Positions 1-9,600 of a DNA stretch of 64,000 nt are shown here, piece after piece. How positions within the stretch are numbered: the stretch's first letter is position 1; the number at the start of each line of letters is the position of its first letter. The notes below the pieces were generated by a model. The model did no database searches. It was not told the DNA's origin and saw only the letters and a program-made list of their open reading frames with translations. The translations under genes and the position numbers were made by a program. Origin of the DNA: Phragmites australis (Eukaryota > Streptophyta > Magnoliopsida > Poales > Poaceae); the NCBI RefSeq assembly GCF_958298935.1, contig NC_084941.1:15350001-15414000 (forward strand), written 5' to 3'.

Positions 1-127
1 TCATGAGAGTCTTTCTTGAAAGACTCCGACTGGGATAGTTTGTCGAAAGAAGCTAGATGGGCCAGCACGTCGGCTAGGAAGTTGTCCTTGCAAGGGATGT
101 GTTTGACCTCAAAGCCGATGACGCGTC
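1..127 (-). pseudogene. C-terminal piece of Tat-type RNase H (element T2, distal part)
   Basis: Read on the minus strand this stretch encodes the end of an archaeal-type RNase H, including the motif FEVKHIPCKDNFLADVLAHL, which matches the last helix region of the second RNase H of Tat-lineage Ty3/gypsy elements. The N-terminal part of the same domain lies at 7951-8260, on the other side of element T1, so T1 interrupts it. The integrase and 3' LTR of T2 should follow to the left of the window. Seen: the motif and collinearity with 7951 onwards. Inferred: that both pieces are one element. Confidence 0.75.
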
Positions 128-1605
128 TGTCGAAGGGTGAACTCCTAAAGCAGTGATCCAGAGGGACCCCCTTTGAGATTTGGCCGGGGGGGATGATTCT
201 GAATCTGTTTTGTGGGTGAAATAAATGGGCATAAATGCGATAGCAGGTGGAATAGAATGATCAGATGCAGAATGCAGTAAATGCACTGGAGGTTTTTTAG
301 ACAGGTTCGGGCCGCACTGAGAGTAATACCCTACTCCTATGTGGATGCTATAAATGCACTGAGAATGTCTCTTAGGGATGTTGCTGGTTACAAGAATATT
401 TGTCTATCCTAGAGCTTTGAGCTCCTTGTTCTTCAGTGATCTTAGCTTCTGAGCTTGTACCAGACCTCTATCTTCTTCCTCGGCTTCCTCCTTGTCTGAG
501 ACTCAATCCCAAGAGTGTTCTTTCTTCTGTCCTTCTCTGAGTCTCTCTTTCTGTGTCGACCGACCCTTCTTTAAATACTTCGCTGGCGGTAGCGTGCCCA
601 GAAAGGGAGGGCACGAGTTCCAAGGCATCATAAATGGAAGGCAACCATCATGGGCTATTGCGCGAAGTGATAGGGGGGTTGAAAATGCGCCCCCATCCTG
701 TCTCGCTCGTCATGATGCCGTTCTGCAACGGGCGCCGCGGAGAGGGCCCTACAGGTAGCCACTGAACGGCCTGGCGTGCCCGCTCGGTCTTGTACGCCTG
801 ACACAGCAGGGCGGCAGGCAGGGCACCTTGGGCCTTGCGATGTTATCCCAAAGTGCCGGATGATGCGGGATGGGACCCGTGCATTAAATGTCCCCACGCC
901 TCCCTGCCAGGCCATGGCAGGGACTGACACCGAGCGTGGCAGGAGCAGTTGGAAGTGACAGGCCACGCGCCCTCTTAAATACGGCATCGGGCCTTTCACT
1001 GGTTGATACCTCACCGTTGGACCTCTATGGGGGCCACCGGCGAAGGACTTCTTAGGCCGTCGGGGAACCGAGTGCTCGGGGGTCACTGTTCAGAGGCCCG
1101 AGCACTCTCTCCCGGATATGCCCTTTCTTGGTCCTCAGGGAACCAAGTGCTCAAGGGCCACTGTTCATGGTCCCGACCACTCTCTCGCGGAATTGACTGT
1201 TCAGGACCTTGGGGAACCGAGTGCTCAGGGGCCGCTGTTCGCGGCCCCGAGCACTCTCTCCCACAACTAACTTCCTTAGGTTCTCGGGGTACTCGGGTGC
1301 TCGGGGGCAACTATTCACAGCCCCGAGCACACCCTTCTCGGTACTCGGCTTTTCTGGTCGTTGGGGGACTTGGGTGCTCGGGGGCCACTATTCATGGCCC
1401 CGAGCACTCTCTTCCCGGCACTTGGTCTTCTCGGATCATCGGGGAACTCAGGTACTTGGGGACACTGCTCATGGCCCCGAGCAACCTCTCCCGGGACTTA
1501 GTCTTCTCGTACCTTGTGGAGATGATCCCCGCGAGAGGGCGCCATGTGGCAAACTGCTGATCTGGCCTCGGGACTCGGGGACCCCTGGTTCCTGTGTCAC
1601 CGATA
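128..1605 (-). repeat. T1 left LTR (3' LTR)
   Basis: About 1.48 kb, closely matching 6579-7950. It begins TGTCGAAGGG and ends with the complement of a TATCGGTGAC start. Boundaries were set by the TGTC/GACA terminal inverted bases and by divergence of the left flank. Another 18 bp (1606-1623) are also shared with the sequence outside the right LTR, so the inner boundary is uncertain by that amount. It carries a six-unit hairpin array at 1061-1515. Open frames across it (for example 1003-1560) are repeat artefacts. Confidence 0.85.
1061..1515. repeat. Six-unit tandem hairpin array in T1 left LTR
   Basis: Units begin near 1061, 1136, 1211, 1285, 1363 and 1441 (spacing 74-78 bp). Each begins GGGGAACCGAGTGCTC or a variant and contains an inverted repeat, GTGCTCGGGG then CCCCGAGCAC, around a short loop with a TGTTCAT-like core. 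In the best unit the arms extend to about 13 bp. Units differ by several substitutions yet arm pairing is mostly kept. Confidence 0.85.
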
Positions 1606-1634
1606 GCAACTCTAGTCTCCTCAGTTCAGCGAGA
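1606..1634. other. Unusual junction between T1 internal region and left LTR
   Basis: Bases 1606-1623 are identical to 7951-7968, the first bases outside the right LTR, and imperfect similarity continues through about 1634. At 7951-7968 this sequence reads as RNase H of the host element (minus-strand AEVRRLE). A normal 3' LTR would be preceded by a polypurine tract here; none is seen. Either the LTR really starts at TGAGGAGAC, or a piece of host flank was copied beside the left LTR by recombination. Confidence 0.55.
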
Positions 1635-2781
1635 GGACACCATCTGCGCCGCGCTGGTAGAGACCCCCGTCTACTATGGCATAGCGTTTGGACTGCCATG
1701 CAATCCTCTCGGCAGAGGCATCATCCCCGGGAAGGAAACTTTCTTTCAATTACCCTCGGATCTCGTCCATCCACGAGGCATCTTGAGAACCGTCGGCAAG
1801 CGCAGCGCACTCACCGGGCAACGGCACCCTGACGGGGCTCCCCACTGAGGGCGCCACTTGGGTCCCCTCAACTAGGCTCAAGGGTTCCCCTTCATCCTGG
1901 TCGGCAGGTAGGACGGAAGGTCGTGTGAGCCTTTCTTCAAAGGCTCCGATAGGGACACGCGCACGAGAAGAGGCCAGGTGAGAAAGGTCATTGGCTAGAG
2001 CGTTGCTGCGGTGAGATATGTACCGCAGCTCCAGGCCGTCGAAGTGCCTCTCCAGCCTCCTGACTTCTGCCACGTACGCCGTCATCTGAGGATCGGTGCA
2101 CTGGTACTCTTTTGACTCTTGGTTGATCACCAGCTGAGAGTTTCCCTTGACCTGGAGGTGACGAGTCCCGAGGCCCACCGCGGCCCGGAGGCCAGCGATG
2201 AGGCCCTCATATTCTGCCATGTTATTGGTTACTCGGAACTACAGCTGCACGACATACCAGAGTTTTTCACCCATTGGGGAGGTGAGAACCACTCCAGTCC
2301 CCGCGCCTTTCAGCGTGAGGGAACCGTCGAAGTGCATAACCCAGTACCCGGGCGTATTGTGCCCGGGATATGCGGAAATCTCTTCTAGGTCGATCTCGGG
2401 GATGGGCGTCCACTCTGCCACAAAGTCGAAGAGCGCCTGGCTTTTGATCACTTGTCGGCTGACAAAGTGCATATCAAAGTCCGCCAGCTCCACCGCCCAC
2501 TTGACGATGCGCCCTGTGCCTTCTCGGTTCTGGAGGATTGGCCCCAGTGGATATGTAGTAACCACCGAGACCTTGTGCACCTGGAAGTAGGGGCACAGCT
2601 TCCGGGAAGCGACGAGCACGGCATAGAGCAACTTCTGGGCTTTGGGATATCTGGTCATGGCATCTCGGAAGACTTCGCTGATGAAGTACACCAGTCGCTG
2701 TACACGGCGGGCCCAGACTGCGACTTCACCTGAGGGCTTATCACAGCCCCCGAGCTCAGCGGCGTGGCCATGGTTGGCCAA
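1635..2781 (-). pseudogene. T1 RNase H (gypsy type) plus archaeal-type RNase H and start of RNase H-integrase linker
   Basis: The minus strand from 2781 reads a gypsy RNase H end ([14 protein letters not shown], then [10 protein letters not shown], then [17 protein letters not shown]) followed by a second RNase H ([61 protein letters not shown]). Two RNase H domains in a row is the known arrangement of Tat elements. A single stop near 2238 separates the two longest frames, and another follows at about 1750. After that, traces of the linker that normally precedes integrase are readable (GGLYQRGADGVL near 1650) and then stop at the LTR junction. RNase H would degrade the RNA strand during reverse transcription; this copy is defective. 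Confidence 0.85.
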
Positions 2782-2784
2782 GTG

Positions 2785-2990
2785 CTCAGGCTAGACTCCC
2801 TGGTCAGGAGGAGCCAAGTGCTCGGGCTCGACTCCTTGCTCGGGAGGAGCCGGGTTCTCGGGCTCGACTCCCTACTCGGGAGAAGCCGCGAGAAGTGGAG
2901 ACTGCCCGGTGGCGACCGGGAGCTGGGACCCAGCTCCTTTCCTCGAGCACTCATCACGCTCCACTACCAATACCATGCTCACGACCTAAG
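2785..2990. repeat. Short tandem repeats expanding the RT-RNase H connection of T1
   Basis: Three imperfect units of about 33-36 bp, each with a GTGCTCGGGCTCGACTCC-like core, sit where related Tat elements go directly from the RT connection (VLVVERDE near 2990) to the RNase H start (near 2710). On the minus strand they read as Ser/Arg-rich repeats such as LLPSKESSPS. The repeat core resembles the GTGCTCGGG arm of the LTR hairpins. Confidence 0.65.
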
Positions 2991-2999
2991 GAGTGGCCG

Positions 3000-3967
3000 A
3001 GATGTAGAGCAGTAGAGGTTCTCCCTCGGAGGGGGCCACCAGTACAGGCGACGAGGTGAGATATTTCTTCAAGTCACAGAAAGCCTGATCGGCCTCCGGC
3101 ATCCAGTCGAAGTGACCGGTCTTCTTCAGGAGTTTGAAGAGGGGGAGTCCTCACTCTCCGAGCTTGGAGATGAAGTGCTCGAGGGTCGCCATGCAGCCGG
3201 CGAGGTGCTAAACTTCCTTGAGTCGAGCCGAGGGTCAAATCTGCTCGATGGCCCGGATCTTTTCTGGGTTGGCCTCGATTCCTCAGCTAGAGACCAAGAA
3301 ACCGAAGAGCTTGCCCGCAGGTACCTCGAAAACACACTTCTCAGGGTTGAGCTTCAAGCGGGCAGTGTGGAGACTGTTGAAAGTCTCGTCCAGATCTTCA
3401 AGCAGGGTGGCACGGTCGCGGGATTTGACCACAAGATTGTCGATGTAAGCCTCAACGTTGCGGCCAACCTACGAATCAAGGGTAATGCGCACAGCGCACT
3501 GGAAAGATGACCTAGCATTGCGCAAACCAAATGGCATTGATACATAATAATAAGTCCCCACCGGAGTGGTAAAAGAAGTTTTTTCTTCATCCTGTATAGC
3601 CATGCGAATTTGGTGATAACCAAAGTTTGGATCTAAAAAACATAAAAGATCGCACCCCGCGGTTGCATCTATAATCTGATCTATGTGGGGTAAGGGAAAA
3701 ATGTTCTTTTGGGCAAGACTTGTTTAAGTCGGTGTAGTCGACGCATATGCGGAGCTTGCCATTGGCCTTCGGGACGATGACTGGGTTTGCTAGCCACTCG
3801 GGGTGGAGGACTTCTCGGATGAAGCCGGCATCAAGGAGCTTACTTACTTGCTCCCGGATGAACTCTTGGCACTCGGGCGCCTGCCACCAGACTTTCTGCC
3901 TCACCGGCCGTGCGTCCGGGCGCACAACGAGGTGGTGCTCGATCACCTCCCTCGGGATCCCGGGCAT
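3000..3967 (-). pseudogene. T1 reverse transcriptase
   Basis: From 3967 the minus strand reads the RT entry region of Tat elements (MPGIPREVIEHHL, then HPEWLANPVIVPKANGKLRI, then VDYTDLNKSCPKE). A frameshift follows near 3700, and the next frame carries FLDPNFGYHQIRMAI, SMPFGLRNARSSF and NVEAYIDNLVVKS. The catalytic box reads YIDN instead of YIDD, which removes one metal-binding Asp. Further stops occur in the thumb/connection region (around 3220-3330). It would have copied element RNA into DNA inside the virus-like particle; this copy cannot. Confidence 0.88.
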
Positions 3968-4030
3968 ATCGGATGGCTACCATGCAAACACATCGATGTT
4001 AGCCTGGAGGAAGATGATGAGCACGCTTTC

Positions 4031-4744
4031 CTAGTTGCCGCCCAGGTCACTACCGATTCGGACGACCTGGGAAGCGTCTTCGCCCTCCACGACCTCCATC
4101 GTAGGAACGGAGGTGTCGGCAGCGAGTTGGGGTTTAGATGAAGAGGGTCCCGGGCCCCCTGGATGACCCTCGACCTCAGCCCGAGCTGAGACCAAGGCCG
4201 AGTATAGCTGCTCGGCACAAGAGACGGTGCTGCCAGTCTCGGCGGGCACGGAGATGGGGCCTGCAGGGCCCGGCAACTTGACCGTGAGGTATGTGTAGCG
4301 GGTGACCACCATGAACCGAGCGAGCGCCGGGCGCCCGAGGTTGGCATTGTAGGGGTGGGGGAGTTCCACGACATCGAAGATGACGTTCTTTGTCCGGAAG
4401 TTATCCCGGCTCCCGAATGTCACGGGCAGCTCGACCTGCCCGAGGGGCAGGGAGTGCCCGGGCGTCACCCCGTAGAAGGGGAGCAACGGCTTTAGGCTCC
4501 TCGAAGGCACCTGCAGCTTCTCGAAGGCCTCCCACGAAAGGAGGTTCAGGCCTGCACCCCCGTCGATCAGCACTCTACTGATCTTTACGTTACAGATGGT
4601 GGGGGACACTACTAGGGGTAGTCGCCCCACGCCTGGAGTACTTGCGGGGTGGTTGGCCAGGCTGAACGTGATCAGGGAGTCCGACAATTTCAGGGGCCTT
4701 GCAGCCTCTATGCTTGGGGTCGCTGAGCACACCTCGCGCCACAT
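4031..4744 (-). pseudogene. T1 aspartic protease segment of gag-pol
   Basis: A 237-codon minus-strand frame. The retropepsin active-site strand reads RVLIDGGAGLNLLS (about residue 60), typical of Tat elements, which have IDGG instead of DSG. Downstream blocks PVTFGSRDNFRTKNVIFDVV and PYNANLGRPALARFM match the family. The frame ends at a stop just before the RT entry region, where an intact gag-pol would continue, so this is part of a broken polyprotein. The first Met is probably not a real start, because upstream residues should join the zinc-knuckle region. Confidence 0.85.
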
Positions 4745-4831
4745 GGTCTTGACGCTGCGGCGGGAGGAGGGTGTGTATGCGCCTCCATCGATGAAAGCGA
4801 CGGTGTGCTCAGGCTCCTGGAAGCCGAGCTC

Positions 4832-5095
4832 TTAGTTATCGGGGGTGGCTCTATCATCGCCACCACTGCGGGGCTCTTCACGGTCCCTCTGGCACCGCTC
4901 GATGAGACCTTTGACCGCACGGCACTCCGTGAGGTCAAGCCACTCGGTCTGGTGGATCTGGCACCACTTCCCCGGCTCAGGCCATGCAGAAGCGGGGGCC
5001 CTTGCAGGAGCAAGAGCCCTCGCGAGAGCCGGAGCCCTCGGAGGGGCCGGAGCCCTTGCGGGTGCGGGCCTTCTGTTGGCAGCCGCCCGGCGCAC
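4832..5095 (-). pseudogene. T1 gag C-terminus with zinc-knuckle-like motif
   Basis: Minus-strand frame with an Ala/Pro/Arg-rich repeat (PARAPAPPRAPALARALAPA) followed by WCQIHQTEWLDLTECRAVKG. The C-x2-H-x-C spacing is the degenerate nucleocapsid knuckle of Tat elements. The Ala-Pro stretch comes from a GC-rich tandem repeat at about 4985-5070. It lies between the gag core and the protease, as expected for the nucleic-acid-binding end of Gag. Confidence 0.72.
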
Positions 5096-5105
5096 TGGCC
5101 GGCGG

Positions 5106-6520
5106 TCAGACTCTTGGGCTGGCCCATGGGCAGGGCCTGGGCCAGCACGACTGGGACAACCTCGCGCCTTCTTCTCTTTTTTTTTCCCGCCTGTCAGAGC
5201 GGGAAGGACCTAGTTGATCGGCGGTGGGATGCTCAGGGCACGGAACATGCCACGCCCGAGCCTCCGCCGCCTTGGCGCACTTGTTGGCCAACGCGAAGAG
5301 TTCCGCGATGGTTTCGACTGCATGCGTACCTAGCTTCTCGAGCATCCGCTCATCGCGGACACCTTGCCGGAACATGACAATGATGGCATGGGGGGTTATC
5401 CGCGGGATGGTGTTGCGGACCTGGCTGAAGCGTCGCAGCGTCTCCCCCTCCTACTGTTTTATGGTGTGGAGGTCGCACTCCAGGCCGGGGCGCGTGAACG
5501 TGCCCTGAAAGTTTGCCACAAACTGGTGTCAGAGGTCATCCCAGGAGTCGATGGATCCTGGGGGTATGTTTATAAGCCAAGAACGGGTGGAGCCCCTCAA
5601 GGCTACATGGAAATAATTGGCCATCACCTTTTCACTGCCGCCAACCGCTTGGACAGCGGTGGTGTAGATTTGGAGGAACTCGACGGGGTCGATGGACCCG
5701 TCGTACTTCTTTGGTAGTTCTGGCCGAAACTTGGTGGGTCCTTTGACCCGGCGGAGCTCGCTGGTGAAGGCACGACAGCCTGTGCCGTACCCTGTTGCGC
5801 GAGCAGCGCCCTTGGGTGGTGAACGCCGACGAGCCGGGGAGCCCCAGCGGTCATGGGCCGGCATGGAGGAGGCCTGGTCCTCAGCTTTGGCCTCATGCCG
5901 GGACTCCCGTTGGCGCTCAAGGGTAACACGCGCGTCTTCGACGGCCCTCTGCTCATTGAGGTGCAAGCGGAGGTCCTGAGCTCCGGTAGTGGCCAGGGGG
6001 GCGGCACTCCGCTTGGAGGCCCCCCGACCAGTTCGAACGCCACCAGATGATGGGCCGGTCTTGGTTGCACCGCGGTGGGAGGTAGCCCAGGAGCTTTTGG
6101 CCAACACTTGGCGATGAGCCGTGCCCACCAAGGCGGCCACCTCCTAGAGCCAGCGGCCTTCTGGGGTTTCCCCCACCGCCTGGACTGGCGGGTGCCTGAG
6201 GAGAGCTTGCGCCGCAAGCAGCGCGCTCCCAGGACTGGCATCGTCGAAGGCGAGCCTACGCCACAACTGCTCCCGGCATTGTCCAGACGTGGACCTTGCG
6301 GCAGGAGTTTCTGTCTCTTGCTGAGGGTTAGGCGATGCGCTTGCATTGGCGGCAGTGGCCCTGCTGGCCCGGCGCCATGGTCCCCATGAGAGGGGAGCGC
6401 CGTGCGGGCGGACCGTGGCTGCTGCTGAGGAGCAGCAGCGACTGGGGCCTCCTGCGTGAGGGGCTCCATTTCTTCACTGGAGCTGGAGCCGGTGCGTCGG
6501 AGACCATGGCCACCTGCCAT
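5106..6520 (-). pseudogene. T1 gag (capsid region)
   Basis: Minus strand. The Retrotrans_gag core is readable at about 5250-5730: PTKFRPELPKKYDGSIDPVE, MANYFHVALRGSTRSWLINI, and after a stop near 5530 (IDSWDDL, stop, HQFVANFQGTF) it continues to MFRQGVRDERMLEKLGTHAV. A further stop lies near 5460. The N-terminal part has an Ala/Gln-rich start (MAGGHGLRRTGSSSSEEMEP) about 60 bp after the LTR, but in a different frame from the core, so at least one frameshift lies near 6140. Gag would form the particle shell; this copy is disabled. Confidence 0.8.
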
Positions 6521-6560
6521 TTTTTTTGCGGGAAAACAAAAAAATTCAGGGATGCAACCC

Positions 6561-6578
6561 CCCTCCTAGTGCGCCAGC
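6561..6578 (-). other. T1 primer binding site region
   Basis: Immediately inside the 5' LTR, the minus strand reads GCTGGCGCACTAGGAGGGGG. TGGCGC-type starts are usual for Tat primer sites. I cannot name the tRNA with certainty. Confidence 0.6.
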
Positions 6579-7950
6579 TGTCAGAGGGTGAACTCCTAAA
6601 GCAAGGATCTAGAGGGACCCCCTTTGAGATTCGACCGGGGGGATGATTCTGAATCTGTTTGGCGGGTGAAATAAATGGGCGTAAATGCGATGGCAGGTGG
6701 AATGGAATGATCGGATGCAAAATGCAGTAAATGCACTGGAGGTTTTTTAGACACGTTTGGGCCGCACTAAGCGTAATACCCTACTCCTGTTTGGATGCTA
6801 TAAATGCACTGAGAATGTCTCTCAGGGATGTTGCTGGTTACAAGAATATTTGTCTATCCTAGAGCTTTGGGCTCCTTGTTCTTCAGTGATCTCAGCTTCT
6901 GAGCTTGTAGTAGACCTCTGTCTTCTTCCTTGGCTTCCTCCTTGTCCGAGACTCAATCCCAAGAGTGTTCTTTCTTCCGTCCTTATCCGAGTCTCGCTTT
7001 CTGTGTCCACCGGCCCTTCCTTAAATACTTCGCCGGTGGTAGCGTGCCCAGAAAGGGAGGACACGAGTTCCAAGGCGCCATAAATGGAAAGCAACCATCA
7101 TGGGCTGCTGCGCAAAGTGACGGGGAGGGGGGGGGTTGAAAACTCACCCCCGTCCGGTCTCGCTCCTCATGATGCCGTTCTTTAACGTGCCCGTGGCGCG
7201 CCGGATGACACGGGATGGGACCCATGCATTAAATGTCCCCACGCCTCCCTGCCAGGCCGTGGCAGGGACTAACACCGAGCGTGGCAGGAGCAGTTGGAAG
7301 TGACAGGCCACGTGCCCTCTTAAATGCGGCATCGGGCCTTTCACTGGTTGATACCTCACAGCTGGACCTCTGTGGGGGCCACCGGCAAAGGACTTCTTAG
7401 GCTGTCGGGGAACCGAGTGCTCGGGGATCACTGTTCACAGCTCCGAGCACTCTGTCCTAGATATGCCCTTTCTTGGTACTCGGGGAACCGAGTGCCCAGG
7501 GACCACTGTTCACGGTCCCGAGCACTCGCTCCCGAAATTGACTGTTCAGGTCCTCGGGGAACCGAGTGCTCGGAGGCTGCTGTTAATGGCTCCGAGCACT
7601 CTCTCCCGGAACTAACTTCCTTGGGTTTTTGGGGTACTCGGGTGCTCAGGGGCCACTATTCGCAGCCCCGAGCACACCCTTTCCGGTACTCTGCTTTTCT
7701 GGTCGTCGGGGGACTTGGGTGCTCGGGGGCCACGTTCATGGCCACGAGCACTCTCTTCCCAGCACTTGGTCTTCTCGCATCATCGGGGAACTCGGGTACT
7801 CAGGGACCACTGCTCATGGCCCCGAGCACCCTCTCCCGGGACTTAGTCTTCTCGTACCTTGGAGAGATGATCCCTGCGGGAGGGCGCCACGTGGCAAACT
7901 GCTGATCTGGCCTCGGGACTCGGGGACCCCTGGTTCCTGTGTCACCGACA
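6579..7950 (-). repeat. T1 right LTR (5' LTR)
   Basis: About 1.37 kb, similar to 128-1605 with scattered substitutions and a deletion of roughly 100 bp relative to the left copy, near 7185. It starts TGTCAGAGGG and ends ACCGACA on the plus strand. A TATTTAAGG sequence on the minus strand near 7020-7028 could be the core promoter, but this is weak. Confidence 0.87.
7406..7860. repeat. Six-unit tandem hairpin array in T1 right LTR
   Basis: Units begin near 7406, 7481, 7555, 7630, 7708 and 7784, the same spacing and order as in the left LTR, so the array existed before this element inserted. Each unit again pairs a GTGCTCGG-type arm with a CCGAGCAC-type arm. A compensating pair is visible in unit 2 (GTGCCCAGGGACC against GGTCCCGAGCAC keeps most pairs). 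Confidence 0.82.
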
Positions 7951-8760
7951 GCAACTCTAGTCTCCTCACTTCGGCGAGGTGTGCCGCCATCTTCAAGTCA
8001 GAGCATTGAAACTCCTTTTGTACCTAGTTTACGACTAGAAGTGAGTCCCCTATCGCCAACATCGCTTAATCCCAAGTGTGGAGGCTACTCGCATTCCGGG
8101 CAAGAGGTATTTATATTCGTAGTGTTAATAGTTGCTGGAAAATATAATTGAACTACGTACTTGAGGATGTCACCGGTGGGTGAGGTTAGAACCACGCCTG
8201 CTCTAACTCCCTTTAGTGTGAATGACCCGTCAAAGTGCATGGTCCAGTGCTCATCTACCTCTAGTTGCGGTACCTGCTCGAACTCAACGGACGACTACTT
8301 GGCTACCAAATTGGCTAGCACCTGGGACTTAATAGAGGTTCAGGGAGTGAACTGGAGGTCGAATCCCCCAACCTCTACTGCCCATTTTGCCGTTCTTCCT
8401 GTCGCATCTCTATTATGGAGAATTTCCCTAATTGGGAACGAGGAAATCACCTTGATTTTGTGAGCCTGGAAGTAGTGTCTGAGCTTGCGAGAGGCTATTA
8501 GGATGGCGTATAGAAGTTTCTTAGCCTGTGGGTACCGGGCCTTTGTGTCGTGCAGGACCTCGCTAACGTAATATACTGGTCACTGGAGTACGTCACTCTT
8601 GATGACTAGGACCACTCTTGCAACCTGTGGTGTTGAGGCAACATAGAGCAAGAGCTCCTCGTCGGGCCGAGGCGCGGTTAGTATGAGAGGGGAGGAGAGG
8701 TACCTTTTGAGTTCTTGGAATGTCGTTTCTGCTTCTAGCGTCCACAGGAAGAGGTCATTT
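7951..8760 (-). pseudogene. T2 RNase H pair (gypsy and archaeal type), broken by T1
   Basis: From 8760 leftwards the minus strand reads the RT-RNase H connection (LLLYVASTPQVARVVLVIK near 8600-8660), a gypsy RNase H ([16 protein letters not shown] region near 8400 in a damaged frame), then the archaeal-type domain MHFDGSFTLKGVRAGVVLTS (near 8200), LKYVVQLYFPATINT, and after one frameshift QCSDLKMAAHLAEVRRLE ending at about 7951. Several stops and at least two frameshifts are present. Collinear continuation occurs at 1-127. Confidence 0.78.
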
Positions 8761-9600
8761 TTCTTCAGGAGTTTGAAGAGTGGCAATCCTCTTTCTCCTA
8801 GCCATGAGATGAACCTGCTTAGAGTAGCAATGCATCATGTTAGCATCTGAACATCTTTTAACCTGGTCAGGGATCGCATCTGGTTGAATGCCCTGATCTT
8901 GTCGAGGTTTGCCTTTATCCCCGCTGGGATATGAGGAATCCAAGCAACTTCCTTGGCGGAACTCCGAACGTGCACTTCTCCAGGTTCAGCTTTATGCGGT
9001 ATTTTCAGAGATTTTCAAATGTTTCTTGGAGATTTACGATTAGGTTTGTCTTGGTGGCTTTTGATGACCACATCGTCTATGTATGCTTCGACATTTCTTC
9101 CAAGCTGGGGTCGGAGGACAAGTTGAACACACCGCTGGTAAGTGGCACTGACGCTTTTTAATCCGAAAGGTATTTTTACATAGGAAAAGACCACAAAGGG
9201 CGTACCAAAAGCTATTTTTTCATCATCTTCCCTATACATACTAATTTGATGGTACCCTGATTGTGCATCTAAGGAACATAATAGATCACTGCCAGCAGTT
9301 GAGTCAACCAGCTGATTCATTCGAGGAAGTGGGAAAAGATCCTTCGGGCATGCCTTGTTGAGGTTGGTGAAGTCGACACACATTCTCCACCCACCATTGT
9401 GCTTTCCGACCATGACTGGGTTAGCCAGCCAATGTGGGTATTGCGCCTCCCGTATGAAGCCTGCTTCGAGGAACTTGTTGATCGCCTGACGAAGTGCTTC
9501 CTTTGGGCCAACTGTGAACTAACATACTTTCTGCTTTATTGGTCGCAAGTTAGGTCGCATGGATAGCTTGTGCTTGATCACACCATTGGGGACTCCGCGC
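8755..9600 (-). pseudogene. T2 reverse transcriptase
   Basis: Minus strand. Readable blocks in order: NLRPIKQKVC at the entry, a damaged AIN(K)FLEAGFIREAQYPHWL-like region (9420-9510), then MVGKHNGGWRMCVDFTNLNK, ACPKDLFPLPRMNQLVDSTA, SLDAQSGYHQISMY, and NVEAYIDDVVIKSHQDK. The catalytic box keeps YIDD. Downstream FLLKKNDLFLW-type thumb sequence continues to 8580. Frameshifts split the segment near 9020, 9420 and 9515. The sequence is clearly related to T1 and T3 but is a separate family. Confidence 0.85.

Larger units (their letters stand above)
128..7950 (-). mobile_element. T1: Tat-lineage Ty3/gypsy retrotransposon nested in T2, integrase missing
   Basis: Two similar long repeats (128-1605 and 6579-7950) flank an internal region with gag, protease, reverse transcriptase and two RNase H domains in minus-strand order. 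The repeats start TGTC and end GACA (the inner end of the left copy reads GATA), and a primer-binding-like site follows the right-hand (5') LTR. The dual RNase H and the protease motif LIDGGAGLNLLS place it in the Tat lineage. No integrase and no polypurine tract are found between RNase H and the left LTR. Target duplication is unclear: GTTGC against GACGC in minus-strand reading. Both flanks are halves of one RNase H, so the insertion is into element T2. Confidence 0.85.

Noticed and set aside
1003..1832. Plus-strand open frames of 185 and 207 codons, repetitive in sequence
   Set aside because: They lie on the tandem hairpin units of the T1 LTR; the repetitive protein pattern is a by-product of 75-78-bp repeats and is mirrored on the other strand.
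2198..2733. Plus-strand frames of 130 and 93 codons
   Set aside because: Shadows of the minus-strand RNase H coding sequence of T1, which carries recognisable motifs.
3112..3510. Plus-strand frame of 132 codons, Glu/Leu-rich
   Set aside because: Antisense of the T1 reverse transcriptase; the minus strand has the conserved RT blocks.
4805..5377. Plus-strand 190-codon frame over the Ala/Pro repeats
   Set aside because: Opposite strand of T1 gag C-terminus; composition driven by GC-rich repeats.
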